Below are positions 28,152 through 38,410 of a stretch of DNA of 64,000 nt, one piece after another. The position numbers and the translations under genes are program-made. Within the stretch, counting starts at the first letter, position 1; each line of letters opens with the position of its first letter. A model generated the notes under the pieces. That model saw nothing but the letters and a program-made list of their open reading frames with translations. It had not been told where the DNA came from and did no database searches. This stretch comes from Mediterraneibacter massiliensis (GTDB taxonomy: Bacteria; Bacillota; Clostridia; Lachnospirales; Lachnospiraceae): positions 1-64,000 of the forward strand of contig NZ_LN912999.1 in the NCBI RefSeq assembly GCF_001487105.1. Reading direction: 5' to 3'.

Positions 28152-28370
28152 CAAAAAGAAACGGCAAGATGCGCCGTTCCAACATATACATAAGTTGTAT
28201 AAATCAGATAGCTCTCCATCTTGCGATGACAGTCATGTCGTTTTTCACGCCATGCCCAAGGAAAAAATGTCAGGCACTTTCTCCTTTCGGCATCTTTCCC
28301 TTTGGAATGTCTTCTTCTGTCCCTGAAACATCCGGCATCCTACTGATGAAAAATGCAACCTCTATCTACG
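28152..28370 (-). promoter_or_regulatory. Lysine riboswitch (L box) with terminator, controlling dapA
   Basis: Read on the minus strand, the P1 stem pairs GATAG (28368-28364) with CTATC (28211-28207). The lysine core is visible as AGAGGTTGC, AGTAGGATGCCGGATG, AAAGGGAAAGATGCCGAAAG, GACTGTCATCGC and GGAGAGCTATC in L-box order. A terminator follows: AACGGC/GCCGTT (28178-28160) then CTTTTTG. Lysine binding is expected to favour the terminator and shut off dapA. The 130 bases further upstream (28371-28499) hold no gene. Confidence 0.92.
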
Positions 28371-28499
28371 TTTCCATATATAAAAAATAATAACACTTGC
28401 AGAGTACGATGTCAATGTCTGGATGAAAAATGTTACCGCTTCCGCCATGTCTTGCAGGCGTGCGTGCTATCGCGCAATAATGCATATCCGGAGATTTTT

Positions 28500-30059
28500 C
28501 TACTGGGCTGCCTGACGATATTGTTCCGGCGTCATGCCTTCGTACTTTTTGAATACGCGGAAAAAGTATTTGCTGTTGTCGTATCCGACTGCCTTGGCGA
28601 TCTGGTAGAGCTTGCGGTCAGTAGAAGCGAGCAGGTCCTTGGCTTTTTCAATGCGTACGGCATTGACATATTGTGCAAATTTTTCTCCTGTTGTCTTACG
28701 GAACAGGTGGCTTAGATAGCTGCTGTTCATATAAAACAGAGAAGCAAGAAATTCTACCGTCAGGTTTTTATGATAATTACGCTGTATGTAGATCTTTATC
28801 TTTTCTATCGTATCTTCTACAGCATATACACTCTGTGGCTTGAGCATTTCGGAAAGGTTGCTGAAAAACTGCCGGTAGTACTGATAGAGCTCTTCAATCG
28901 TAAACATTTCTTTTACGATATTCTGCATGCTTTGGGAAGGAGTGCTTTGATGCAGATATCGTTTCAAGATTAAAAGACAGTCCTGTGTAAGCTGGTGATA
29001 GTGATATTTTACATCTGCCAGGGAGAGGCTTTTTGTTTCCTGATAATATGTATGCAGTGATAAGAGCAGGCTTCCGACTTCTTTTGTCATGCCGGCTTCC
29101 ACGCGGAAAAGGAATTCTTCCTTTTGCTCCCATGAGATCTCACGCAGATCTGTCCCCATATTCGGTTGCCATATATATACTTGAGAAGAACTTTGTGTGA
29201 CAGGCATGGAATTTAGTGATGTACAGGCTTGTTCATGGGCGGCATGCAGATGGCAAAGCCCGGCGATCGTATCGCTGAGTCCCCAGTAAGACACTGTATC
29301 ATAGGTGTGCAGATAAGCGATAAAATCCTGTACAAACTTGATATAGAAGTCTTTCGGAGAAAAAGAGGCATCATTGGGAAGCGCGAGTATAAAAAAGCCG
29401 AGCCGGAAGTTGGATGGATGGGGCAGATAGACTGCCATTTCAGAAAAACCAAAATCGTTTATCTGCTGCTGCAGGCGGAAATCTGTCAAGGACTTTCCGG
29501 CGTATACGACAGCGAGGCACAGACGATCTGAACGTGTCAGAAAGGACAATTTCTGTGAGCTGATATCTGTGTCGGAAACTGCGTATCCCAGAATTAAATT
29601 TTGCAGAAGTTGGGTGTCATGCTCATAACAGGCGACTTCTTTTTCCTCCTCCGTAAGACGTATGCGTGCGTCGATAGACGCAGAAGTCTCCAGGCGGGAA
29701 ATAGCCTGACATACGGTCTGCTGTATCTGTTCTGCGGTAAATGGCTTGAGGATATAGTCAATGACATTGGCGGATATGGCATGCTTGATGTAGTCAAAGC
29801 TTTTATAACCGCTGATGACGATCAGCTGCAAGTTGGGATGGTTTTTTGAAAGATAGGAAAGCAGCGCGGTTCCGTCCATGACCGGCATTTCCATATCTAA
29901 AATGACGAAATCCGGTGAGAGGGTTTTAACAAGTTCTATTGCCTGGGCACCATTGTCCGCCTCACCTGCGCAAGAGATCCTGTCAGACAGAGGCTCTAGT
30001 TTTTTCATTGTCCCCTGTCGGATCAGGGGTTCGTCATCTACAATAATATATCGATACAT
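28500..30059 (-). CDS. YesN-type response regulator with AraC DNA-binding domain
   Basis: 519 residues. The start at 30059 follows AAAGGAG; an in-frame ATG at 30131 overlaps the kinase gene. The N-terminal receiver (1-120) has Asp-rich VDDEP, the phosphorylated Asp55 in VILDMEMPVMDG, and the Lys of ILKPF. A long helical middle region follows. The C-terminal AraC pair of helix-turn-helix motifs ends VGYDNSKYFFRVFKKYEGMT. It forms a two-component system with the kinase 49 bases upstream. By position it should control the divergent sugar ABC operon at 32000. Confidence 0.95.
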   Translation of the reverse strand: MYRYIIVDDEPLIRQGTMKKLEPLSDRISCAGEADNGAQAIELVKTLSPDFVILDMEMPVMDGTALLSYLSKNHPNLQLIVISGYKSFDYIKHAISANVIDYILKPFTAEQIQQTVCQAISRLETSASIDARIRLTEEEKEVACYEHDTQLLQNLILGYAVSDTDISSQKLSFLTRSDRLCLAVVYAGKSLTDFRLQQQINDFGFSEMAVYLPHPSNFRLGFFILALPNDASFSPKDFYIKFVQDFIAYLHTYDTVSYWGLSDTIAGLCHLHAAHEQACTSLNSMPVTQSSSQVYIWQPNMGTDLREISWEQKEEFLFRVEAGMTKEVGSLLLSLHTYYQETKSLSLADVKYHYHQLTQDCLLILKRYLHQSTPSQSMQNIVKEMFTIEELYQYYRQFFSNLSEMLKPQSVYAVEDTIEKIKIYIQRNYHKNLTVEFLASLFYMNSSYLSHLFRKTTGEKFAQYVNAVRIEKAKDLLASTDRKLYQIAKAVGYDNSKYFFRVFKKYEGMTPEQYRQAAQ

Positions 30060-30108
30060 CGGGGTTCTCCTTTGTGCGTTTTGGTAAAAGTTTTTTCTAT
30101 ATCGGGCG

Positions 30109-31881
30109 TCAGTTTTGTCCCGGCAGCTCATCCTTTTCTACGAGTGGAAGCTTGATCTGCATCAGTGTTCCATGATCCGGTTTGCTCTGCACGGTCAGTC
30201 CATATCCTTTTCCATAATATAATTCAATCCTGGTGTTGATATTTTTTAACCCGATACTCTGGTTTGTCCGGTGTCCGAGTTCTGTGAAGGCGGGTTCTTC
30301 CTGAAGTGATCGTGTCAATTCCAAAAGTTGCTCTGGCGTCATGCCTTTTCCGTCGTCTACGATACAGAGCAGAAAATAAGTATCCCGTAAAAAACCATAT
30401 ACGGAAATGCGATGTCCGAATTGGCAGTTTTGCAGTCCATGGGAGAAAGAATTTTCCACGATGGGCTGGAGGATCAGTTTCAGTACTTTCAGATGCCGCA
30501 TATTGTCCGGGATGTGCAAAGTAAAATGGAACCGATGGCTGAACCGGATAGACTGAATAGAAATATAATCCATGACATGATCGATCTCATCCTGTAAAGT
30601 GACTAGTTCGCTCTGTGTTTTAATGGCATAGCGGAACATATTGCCAAGGGACATTGCCATGGTCATAATCTGCTCGCTCCCTTCTATGCTGGCAATACTG
30701 TTGATTGCTTCTAGTGTGTTGAAAAGGAAGTGGGAGTTGATCCGTGCTTCCAGAGATTTCATTTGTGCGTCCAGGGAGATCAGTTTGCTTTGATAGTTTG
30801 TCTTGATCGCCGTATCCAGCTGCTCCACCATGGCATTATATTCATTATAGAGGACGCCGATCTCATCAGGACGGTCTAGATACAAGGAACTGCCGGATAA
30901 ATGGGTGCCGCTTTGTTGGGACATTTTCCGACTTAAATGTTCGATCGGTTTCGTGACTGTCTTAGAAAAGTATAGGGCAAGAGTGATACCGATCAAAATG
31001 CAGATAACGCAGATAGAGACTAGAATGATCCCGGTCGTGCTGAATTCCTGGTAGAGCTTACTGTAATCTATGGATGTATAAAGTCGTAAAGACGAAAGAT
31101 CCAACTCGGTAGAATAAGCGGCGTTTTTTTTGATCTCCTGAAAAGAAGGCATATTTTCTTCTTTTAGAGGCGGCGTCGAATAAATGACCTGTTCATACTG
31201 TGTATCCGCGATGGTGATAGAAGTTACATCCGGAATCGTATTTAAGGAACTTAGATCGAAAATAACCGGATCGCAGTTGATCAAAAGGACGCCCAGATTT
31301 TTGGAAGCATAAATATCATAGAGGCTTTTGGAAATAAAGAAGCTGTCTGTTTTGCCATAAAACATATCCGCATGAGGACTGATGTCGCTGATATAGAGCT
31401 GGCCGGTATTTTCTAATGTACGTGTATACCAGGGGGCGTCTTCTGGCGTATATCCATAATTGAGCCGGTCGTTTTGCGTGTTTTCATAAGTGAACTGGAT
31501 CCCGGAGGGGGTAAAGATGTAGATTCCATAAATAAAGTCATAAGTATTGATAATATTTTGACATAGATACCGGATATTCTGCTGTGTCTGATAGGTTGTT
31601 AAGTCGTCCGGTCTGACTCCTGGGACAGAAAAAGGGCGTAAGTTCTGGGTCAGGGAATAATCGCCGGAAGAATAGGAAGCGAACAGGTTGGTCGCGTTTT
31701 CCAGTTCGGCAAGAGATGCATCCGTCTGCTGTACGGCCTTGGAAAAGAGATTGACGGAGTACTCCTGCATTTGCTGCTGGGAAGTTTTTGAGTAGCGATA
31801 GTAGGAAATCGCGGTGATGCAGATGGTGGGAAGCAGTGCCATGAAGAAAAGGAGAAGAAATAGTTTGTAGCGTAATTTCAT
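30109..31881 (-). CDS. YesM-type sensor histidine kinase
   Basis: 590 residues. The start at 31881 follows GGAGG. One membrane segment lies near the N-terminus (about 6-28) and another near 280-300, flanking an extracytoplasmic sensor domain of about 250 residues. A HAMP-like linker follows. The HisKA_5 core is INSHFLFNTLEAINS, with the phosphoacceptor His. The ATPase domain shows PIVENSFSHGL for the N box and DDGKGM for the G1 box. YesM kinases sense extracellular oligosaccharides, often through the ABC transporter's binding protein, whose gene lies divergently at 32000. Confidence 0.95.
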   Translation of the reverse strand: MKLRYKLFLLLFFMALLPTICITAISYYRYSKTSQQQMQEYSVNLFSKAVQQTDASLAELENATNLFASYSSGDYSLTQNLRPFSVPGVRPDDLTTYQTQQNIRYLCQNIINTYDFIYGIYIFTPSGIQFTYENTQNDRLNYGYTPEDAPWYTRTLENTGQLYISDISPHADMFYGKTDSFFISKSLYDIYASKNLGVLLINCDPVIFDLSSLNTIPDVTSITIADTQYEQVIYSTPPLKEENMPSFQEIKKNAAYSTELDLSSLRLYTSIDYSKLYQEFSTTGIILVSICVICILIGITLALYFSKTVTKPIEHLSRKMSQQSGTHLSGSSLYLDRPDEIGVLYNEYNAMVEQLDTAIKTNYQSKLISLDAQMKSLEARINSHFLFNTLEAINSIASIEGSEQIMTMAMSLGNMFRYAIKTQSELVTLQDEIDHVMDYISIQSIRFSHRFHFTLHIPDNMRHLKVLKLILQPIVENSFSHGLQNCQFGHRISVYGFLRDTYFLLCIVDDGKGMTPEQLLELTRSLQEEPAFTELGHRTNQSIGLKNINTRIELYYGKGYGLTVQSKPDHGTLMQIKLPLVEKDELPGQN

Positions 31882-31949
31882 GGGGACACCTCCTTGCAAA
31901 AATCTAAGAAAAGTATACCACACAAGCCAAGAAAAGTCCACTTGACATG

Positions 31950-31958
31950 TGCTACAAT
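31950..31958 (+). promoter_or_regulatory. Extended -10 element before the sugar ABC operon
   Basis: TGCTACAAT gives a TG-extended -10 (TACAAT at 31953-31958). A TTGACA at 31942-31947 is too close to serve as its -35. The 118-base divergent region should also hold the YesN site. Confidence 0.45.
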
Positions 31959-31999
31959 AAAACCATCAAAAAGAAACAAGACAAAAGGAGAGGAAAAAC

Positions 32000-33325
32000 A
32001 TGAAAAAGAAAGTGATTTCTGTGCTGCTTGCAGCAACAATGATCGGCGGACTTCTTGCCGGCTGTGGTTCAGGAAACAAAAATGATGCTAAGACAGAAGA
32101 CGGAAAGACAAAGATCCGTTTCTTATCTGCGATGGAACTCGTAGATGAGGATATGATCGAGGCATTTGAAAAAGAAAATCCGGATATTGACGTAGAATTT
32201 GATTATGTAGATTCCGGAAACTATTCAGCAAAATTTGCGGCTTTGGCTTCTTCAAATGAAGTGCCGGATGTGTTCTGGACACAGGCTGGATATTACTGTG
32301 ATCAGATCAATGAGGGACTTCTTCTTGATATTTCAAAATATCTGGACGGGGATAACTACGAAGGAGACGCTGTATGGAGAGACACGTATGTACCCGCTCT
32401 TTTGGAAAACTTACAGTCGATCGTAGAAAAGGGCTGTGGAGAAATGGATTCCTACGATTACGGAGTACCATTTACGATGACGACAGTTGCTGTGATGTAC
32501 GATAAAGCAATGTATGAGAAACTGGGCTTATCTGTACCGGAGACTTGGGAAGATTTCATGGCAAACTGTGAAGCAATCAAAGGCGCAGGATATACACCTT
32601 TGTCAGTACAGTCCAATACATGTATCGACTGGCTGCCAAGATTATTCTGGGATCAGTTCTGCCGTGAAGAGATTGAAGAAGAAAACAAATCTTTTGAAAC
32701 CGGTGAAATGACATTCCAGACAGAATCTGTACAAAAAGGTTTGGAAACATATAAAGAGATCTGGGATAAAGGATATCTTCCGGAAAACTTTATGACATCT
32801 GATCTGGATACGACAGCACAGCTATTCCTGCAGGGCAAACTGGCACAAGTCCTGATCGCTCCTGATAAATTGGAATACATCATGGACAATGCGCCGGATA
32901 CAATGGAACTTGGTACATATGTATTGCCGGGGATTGCAGGACTGCCATCCAGAACACTGGGCGGCGCCAGCAATATCTTTGCCGTAAGCGCGGACACAGA
33001 GAATCCGGATGCGGCAGTAAAATTAATACAGTATCTGACATCTAAGACAAACTTTACAACAGATGAAGGGCTTAAGTACTCCAGTTCTGGTTTAGTGAAT
33101 GTAGAACGTGATCCTGCATTGGATGAGATTCTGGCAGGCTACAATGCGGCGGCAGAAAACGGCTTCTGTCCGGAAACATTTGTACCGACGACGATCACGA
33201 CAGAGATCAGCACAGCTTTCAAAGAAGATCTGATCCCGAACTATCTGCTTGGACAGATCAGCCTGGAGGATATGACGGCAGAACTGCAGGAGACATACGA
33301 TACATATCTGGAAGATAAAGAATAA
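32000..33325 (+). CDS. Sugar ABC transporter substrate-binding lipoprotein
   Basis: 441 residues. MKKKVISVLLAATMIGGLLA precedes the lipobox cysteine (Cys22 in LLAGC), so it is a membrane-anchored lipoprotein. The mature part has the family 1 solute-binding fold, with DVEFDYVDSGNYSAKFAALA and DVFWTQAGYY near the N-lobe. It captures an oligosaccharide and delivers it to the two permeases downstream. No ATPase gene is present, as is usual for these clostridial systems, which share MsmK-type ATPases. A hairpin terminator directly after it probably keeps its level above that of the permeases. Confidence 0.93.
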   Translation: MKKKVISVLLAATMIGGLLAGCGSGNKNDAKTEDGKTKIRFLSAMELVDEDMIEAFEKENPDIDVEFDYVDSGNYSAKFAALASSNEVPDVFWTQAGYYCDQINEGLLLDISKYLDGDNYEGDAVWRDTYVPALLENLQSIVEKGCGEMDSYDYGVPFTMTTVAVMYDKAMYEKLGLSVPETWEDFMANCEAIKGAGYTPLSVQSNTCIDWLPRLFWDQFCREEIEEENKSFETGEMTFQTESVQKGLETYKEIWDKGYLPENFMTSDLDTTAQLFLQGKLAQVLIAPDKLEYIMDNAPDTMELGTYVLPGIAGLPSRTLGGASNIFAVSADTENPDAAVKLIQYLTSKTNFTTDEGLKYSSSGLVNVERDPALDEILAGYNAAAENGFCPETFVPTTITTEISTAFKEDLIPNYLLGQISLEDMTAELQETYDTYLEDKE

Positions 33326-33340
33326 AAGAAGCGGGATAAG

Positions 33341-33371
33341 GGCGGCTTAAAGAGCAGTTAGCCGCCTTTTT
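33341..33371 (+). terminator. Intra-operon attenuating terminator
   Basis: GGCGGCT (33341-33347) pairs with AGCCGCC (33360-33366), followed by TTTTT. Located between the binding-protein and permease genes. Confidence 0.8.
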
Positions 33372-33431
33372 CCTGCCAGAAAGTAAAAAGCAGAAAAAAC
33401 AGGCACAGCGCCAAAAGAAGGAGGGAGCAAG

Positions 33432-34343
33432 GTGAATACGAAAAAGAAGGCAGGGCTTTTGCAGGAGTTAAAAGAAAGCATACCGGCTTATATATTAATT
33501 CTTCCGACTATAGCCATATTGATCATTTTTTTGTTTATTCCGTTTGCGAATGCATTCCGTATCAGTCTTTATAAATACAAAGGCTACGGAGAACTTAGAA
33601 ACTATGTAGGATTGGATAACTATATCAAAGTGCTGCAGGACGAACAGTTCTACCGCGCGTTTGGCAATACATTTAAGCTGATTGCTTGTGATCTGCTGAT
33701 CTCCATTACGATTGGTTTTATTCTGGCGTATATTTTATTTAAAGGTATCCGTCTGAAACGATTTTTCAACACAGCACTGTTTATTCCCTATTTGATCTCT
33801 ATGGTCGTGATCGGATGTATTTGGAGGATCATATATGATCCTACGATCGGACCGTTAAATCAGATCCTGGAGATGATCGGTTTGGGAAGTCTTGCCCAGC
33901 CCTGGCTGTCCCAAGTAGGAACGGCGCTGCCTGCGATTATCGTGACTTGGATATGGAGGACCATTCCTTTTAATATGCTGATCTGTTATGCAAATATCAT
34001 GACGCTTCCGAAGGACCAGCTGGAAGCGGCAGAAATGGACGGCGCCACTCAGCTGCAAAGACTGCGCTATATCATCATCCCTCATATGATACCGACATTC
34101 CTTACACTGGGGATCTTGACAGTGACCAATGATCTGCGCGCGTTTGATATGGTCTGGGTCATGACCCAGGGAGGACCCGGCGGCGCGTCGGATGTCCTGA
34201 CTTCATATGTATATTCTAATGCGTTCCAGTCTCAGAAATTCGGTCCCGCAACAGCGGCGTCGATCATCATGATGGTAGTTATGATCAGCATTACAATTAT
34301 CTTACAGTTGGTAAAAAAGGCAGGTGGAAAGAATCGTGAGTAA
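33432..34343 (+). CDS. Sugar ABC transporter permease, MalF/LplB-like
   Basis: 303 residues from a GTG start that follows GGAGGGAG. About six membrane segments are visible. The cytoplasmic EAA loop, which contacts the ATPase, reads EAAEMDGATQLQRLRYIIIP. FDMVWVMTQGGPGG is typical of the UgpA/MalF branch. It forms the membrane channel with the next gene, whose GTG start overlaps this stop by 8 bases. Confidence 0.95.
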   Translation: MNTKKKAGLLQELKESIPAYILILPTIAILIIFLFIPFANAFRISLYKYKGYGELRNYVGLDNYIKVLQDEQFYRAFGNTFKLIACDLLISITIGFILAYILFKGIRLKRFFNTALFIPYLISMVVIGCIWRIIYDPTIGPLNQILEMIGLGSLAQPWLSQVGTALPAIIVTWIWRTIPFNMLICYANIMTLPKDQLEAAEMDGATQLQRLRYIIIPHMIPTFLTLGILTVTNDLRAFDMVWVMTQGGPGGASDVLTSYVYSNAFQSQKFGPATAASIIMMVVMISITIILQLVKKAGGKNRE

Positions 34344-35208
34344 GAGTATGAGCAAAAAATGGAAAACAAAAAAAGGAGCGGACGAGCAAGGAGGTACTTC
34401 TGTCATCACCTTTATCATCATGCTGTTTATAGCATTGATCTCCGTGTATCCGCTGCTCTGGGTGATCATACAGTCCTTTAAGACAGAGGGACAGTTTTTG
34501 CAGAGTATATGGTCTCTGCCGACTTCTCTGAACTTTGACAATTTTGTCACTGCTTTTCAGGAGGCAAACCTTGCAGTATATCTGAAAAATACGGTAGTCA
34601 ATACCGTAGCGACTCTCGTGGTGGATCTTGTGCTTGTGACCTGTCTTGGATATGCATTTTCCAAGCTGAAGATGAAATTTAAAAAGTTTTTCTATTATAT
34701 GATCCTGATCAATATGCTGATCCCTACGCCGATCATTCTTCTGCCTATGTATCTGCAGGTAGTAGATCTGGGAATCCAAAATACCCTGGCTGCGATCGTC
34801 TTTCCGTATTATCAGGGCTTTGCTCCGCTTGGTCTGATCCTGATCAAGGGGTATATGGACAACATACCCGATGAGATCATTGAATCTGCCAAGATCGACG
34901 GCTGCGGTACATTTCGTATCCTTGGGAAAATCATGGTGCCGCTTGTAAAGCCTATGCTGGTAACACTGGCGATTTTAGGCGGTATGAATGCCTGGAATGA
35001 ATATATGTGGGCGCTGGTATCTATCAGTGATACGTCCAAATATACGCTTTCCGTGGGGATTGCCGTCATCCGGGATAAGATTGCGACGATCGGCTATACT
35101 CCGGTATTTGCGGCTCTGACTGTGAGCGCCATGGTATTTGTCATCATCTATCTGTTTGCACAGAAGACATTCGTGCGTTCTATTACCGCAGGCGCTGTGA
35201 AAGGATAA
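34336..35208 (+). CDS. Sugar ABC transporter permease, MalG/UgpE-like
   Basis: 290 residues from the GTG at 34336, which follows AGGTGG; an in-frame GTG at 34324 is less well placed. Six membrane segments are visible. ESAKIDGCGTFRILGKIMVP is the EAA loop and GGMNAWNEYMWAL is the usual MalG-type segment. It is the second channel subunit. Only 6 bases separate its stop from the glycosidase start, so the imported sugar is probably the glycosidase's substrate or product. Confidence 0.95.
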   Translation: MSKSMSKKWKTKKGADEQGGTSVITFIIMLFIALISVYPLLWVIIQSFKTEGQFLQSIWSLPTSLNFDNFVTAFQEANLAVYLKNTVVNTVATLVVDLVLVTCLGYAFSKLKMKFKKFFYYMILINMLIPTPIILLPMYLQVVDLGIQNTLAAIVFPYYQGFAPLGLILIKGYMDNIPDEIIESAKIDGCGTFRILGKIMVPLVKPMLVTLAILGGMNAWNEYMWALVSISDTSKYTLSVGIAVIRDKIATIGYTPVFAALTVSAMVFVIIYLFAQKTFVRSITAGAVKG

Positions 35209-35214
35209 GGGAAA

Positions 35215-38200
35215 ATGGAAAAGACAAACAGAAGTTTGAAATTTGAAGAGACATTTAAAAATCCAGGAAAGGAGTTCCGCGGAACTCCTTTTTGGTCGTG
35301 GAACACAAAACTATGCTCAGATTGTCTGGAAGAGCAGATCGCGCAGTTTAAAGAGATGGGGATGGGCGGCTTTTATATGCACACCCGTGTTGGGCTGGAT
35401 ACAGAGTATATGGGAAAAGAATATATGGACTGTGTGAAAAAGGCTGTGGAGATCGCGAAAGAAAAAGATTTATACAGCTGTCTGTATGATGAGGACCGCT
35501 GGCCTTCCGGATATGGCGGCGGAAAGGTGACAAGCAGGCAGGAATACAGGAGCAGAAATTTGCTGATCACCCCATATAAAAAGGGGACGAAGACCTATAC
35601 TCATAGGAGTACGGATTCTATGGCTTCTGCTTCTCCTCAAGGAAACGGTCGTTTTCTGGCGGCGTATTATGTCAGGCTGCATGCGGACGGAACACTTGCT
35701 TCTTATATGCGGTGTGAAGAGAACGCGGCGGAGAAACCAGGGTATCAGATCTGGTATGTTTATCTGGAGATCGCACATGACAGTCCTTGGTTTAACGATC
35801 AGTCTTATGTAGACTCTTTAAACCCTGAGGCAATCCGTTATTTTCTGGATGTGACCCACGAAGAATATAAAAAGGCGGTGGGCGAAGAATTTGGAAAAAC
35901 GATTCCTTCTATCTTTACGGATGAACCACAGTTTGGAAGAAAGAGATGTCTGGGAACGGCAGATTCCAAGGAAGAAGTAATGCTTCCTTATACAGAAGAT
36001 TTTGCGGAAAGCTATAAAGCGGCATATGGAGAAGATCTGCTGGACCATATACCGGAAGTATTATGGGAGCTGCCGGAAGAAGGTGTGTCCAGGTATCGAT
36101 ATTGGTATCATGATCATGTGACGGAGCGGTTTGCCAAAGCTTATTCTGAGCAGGTAGGCAGCTGGTGTCAGGAAAATGGCATCCGTCTTGCAGGGCATAT
36201 GATGGAGGAACCTACTTTACAGTCTCAGACTCAGGCTCTAGGAGAAGTCATGCGCAGTCTGCGGGGCTTTTCTCTTCCGGGGATTGACATGCTCTGTGAC
36301 GCTCGGGAATATACGACGGCAAAACAGGCGGAGAGTATCTGCCATCAGTATGGAAAGGATGGTGTCGTCAGCGAACTGTATGGCGTCACCAACTGGGATT
36401 TTGATTTCCGCAGACATAAACTGCAGGGAGACTGGCAGGCAGCGCTTGGAATCACCCATCGTGTCCATCATTTAAACTGGATGAGTATGGGAGGAGAAGC
36501 AAAAAGAGACTATCCAGCGGCCATTGGCTTCCAATCTCCTTGGTATAAAGAATACGGGCTGATCGAAACCCATTTTGCCCGGGTCAATACGGCGCTTAGA
36601 AGAGGAAAACCGGTGGTAAAGATCGGTGTGATCCATCCGGTAGAATCGTGCTGGCTTTTATTTGGACCAAACCAGCAGACTGGGCAGAAACGGCAGGAAT
36701 TAGACCAAAGGTTTGCAGATGTGACAGAATGGCTGTTATTCAACAATCAGGATTTTGACTATATTTCAGAAAGTCTGCTTCCGGAAGAATGGAATGGGCA
36801 TACAGTTGGAGAGATGGAATATAAAGCGGTGATCGTTCCCGGATGTCTGACCTTGAGGCAGACGACGCTCACGATACTAGAAGAGATGAAAAAGGCGGGA
36901 ACGAAGATCATCTTCATGGGAAAACCGCCTCGGTATATCGATGCGTCTTTAAGTACTGCGGGAGAACAGTTTGCCGATACATGCACACGGATCGAGTATT
37001 CTAAGCAGGACCTTCTGGAAGAACTGGAGCCGTACAGACTGTTGGAAATGCGTTTTTATGGGGAAAAACATCTGAAAAAACCGAACCATAAGAAGAACTG
37101 GAATGGTGAACGGACAGAGAAATACATCTACCAGATGCGCCGGGAGGGAGAGGGACGCTGGCTGTTTATCGCAAACGGACGTGCCCAGGATCATCCTGAC
37201 TTGATTCTTCCGGATGACGTGAAGATAGAACTTGCCGGTCAGTGGAAGGTGACAGAGCTGGATACCATGACCGGAAAGATCGGCGGCAAAAAAGCAGAAA
37301 TACAAGGAAACAAGACGATTCTTTATCATCGGTTCTACAGTCATGACAGTCTGCTCTTATACTTGGAGCCGGAGAAGAAGGAAGGGAAGACGAGAGAAGA
37401 AATCCTGCCGCAGGAGGTATTTGCAGAAAAAGAGACGTATGCTTTAGCGGAGCAGCAAGGGTGGCGGGCGAAGGATTTATTTGAAAGTCAGGTAGAAATC
37501 GAGCGCAAAGAACCGAATGTACTCATGCTGGATATGCCAAAGTACTGTTTCGACGGGGAGACATTGGAAGGGCCAGAAGAGATACTTCGGGCAGATAATA
37601 AGATTCGTACACGGCTTCATCTGCCGCTTAGAAGAGCTGCTTTGGCGCAGCCGTGGACACAGAAGAAAGAAGAAAAAACACATAAGATTCTGCTCCAATA
37701 TAAGATTGTATGCAGGAATGTGATAGAAGACGCTTCTCTGGGGCTGGAAATAGCGGACAGTGCGAAGATTTTGCTGGATGGTATGGAAATCCCGAAAAGA
37801 GAAACAGGATATTTTGTAGATCCGTGTATCCGTACAGTGGCTCTGCCGACACTGCAGGAAGGTGTACATGAACTTATGCTGGAGGTCGATTTTACAAGAA
37901 AGGTAAATCTGGAAGTTGTGTATCTGTTAGGCACATTTTCTGTGTGTGTGGAAGGCAGTTCGGCTATACTTGAGCAGGAAAGAAAGACCTTCTTTTGGGG
38001 CAGTCTGACAGAGCAGGGCATGCCGTTTTATGGCGGCAATGTGATCTACAAGACAGACCTTGTGCTGGAGACAGGAAAGTATATGTTGGAAGTCTCTAAA
38101 TTCCGTGCCCCTCTTTTGAAAGTAAAGGTAGATGGAAAAGAGGTGGGAGAGATCTTCAAATCTCCATATAGAGTTGCTTTTGAGATCGAACATACAAGAA

Positions 38201-38394
38201 AGCATGAGATAGAGATCATAAGCTTTGGAAACCGAGTCAATACATTTGGAGCAGTACATGACTGCGATGAACAGGAGATCTATTTTGATCCAAACGCATG
38301 GCGGACTACACAGGATGGCTGGTCCTATGAGTATCAGCTGAAAAAGACGGGGATCTTAAAAGCGCCCATACTTTGGAAAAAACATGAGAAGTAA
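35215..38394 (+). CDS. GH106-like glycosidase (alpha-L-rhamnosidase family), cytoplasmic
   Basis: 1059 residues and no signal peptide, so it acts inside the cell on imported material. The N-terminal catalytic region shows FWSWN (26-30), GGFYMHTRVGLDTEYMG, YDEDRWPSG (91-99) and FTDEPQF (234-240). This set resembles GH106 alpha-L-rhamnosidases and related GH families with a TIM-barrel core. The C-terminal 300 residues look like beta-sandwich domains. It is coupled to the ABC permeases upstream and terminates at 38411. Family membership is by eye and the exact linkage is unknown. Confidence 0.75.
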   Translation: MEKTNRSLKFEETFKNPGKEFRGTPFWSWNTKLCSDCLEEQIAQFKEMGMGGFYMHTRVGLDTEYMGKEYMDCVKKAVEIAKEKDLYSCLYDEDRWPSGYGGGKVTSRQEYRSRNLLITPYKKGTKTYTHRSTDSMASASPQGNGRFLAAYYVRLHADGTLASYMRCEENAAEKPGYQIWYVYLEIAHDSPWFNDQSYVDSLNPEAIRYFLDVTHEEYKKAVGEEFGKTIPSIFTDEPQFGRKRCLGTADSKEEVMLPYTEDFAESYKAAYGEDLLDHIPEVLWELPEEGVSRYRYWYHDHVTERFAKAYSEQVGSWCQENGIRLAGHMMEEPTLQSQTQALGEVMRSLRGFSLPGIDMLCDAREYTTAKQAESICHQYGKDGVVSELYGVTNWDFDFRRHKLQGDWQAALGITHRVHHLNWMSMGGEAKRDYPAAIGFQSPWYKEYGLIETHFARVNTALRRGKPVVKIGVIHPVESCWLLFGPNQQTGQKRQELDQRFADVTEWLLFNNQDFDYISESLLPEEWNGHTVGEMEYKAVIVPGCLTLRQTTLTILEEMKKAGTKIIFMGKPPRYIDASLSTAGEQFADTCTRIEYSKQDLLEELEPYRLLEMRFYGEKHLKKPNHKKNWNGERTEKYIYQMRREGEGRWLFIANGRAQDHPDLILPDDVKIELAGQWKVTELDTMTGKIGGKKAEIQGNKTILYHRFYSHDSLLLYLEPEKKEGKTREEILPQEVFAEKETYALAEQQGWRAKDLFESQVEIERKEPNVLMLDMPKYCFDGETLEGPEEILRADNKIRTRLHLPLRRAALAQPWTQKKEEKTHKILLQYKIVCRNVIEDASLGLEIADSAKILLDGMEIPKRETGYFVDPCIRTVALPTLQEGVHELMLEVDFTRKVNLEVVYLLGTFSVCVEGSSAILEQERKTFFWGSLTEQGMPFYGGNVIYKTDLVLETGKYMLEVSKFRAPLLKVKVDGKEVGEIFKSPYRVAFEIEHTRKHEIEIISFGNRVNTFGAVHDCDEQEIYFDPNAWRTTQDGWSYEYQLKKTGILKAPILWKKHEK

Positions 38395-38410
38395 AAAATA
38401 ACAGAGAGAA

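Noticed and set aside
31942..31958. TTGACA and TACAAT as one promoter before the ABC operon
   Set aside because: Only 5 bases separate the hexamers; the -10 is kept as an extended -10 instead.
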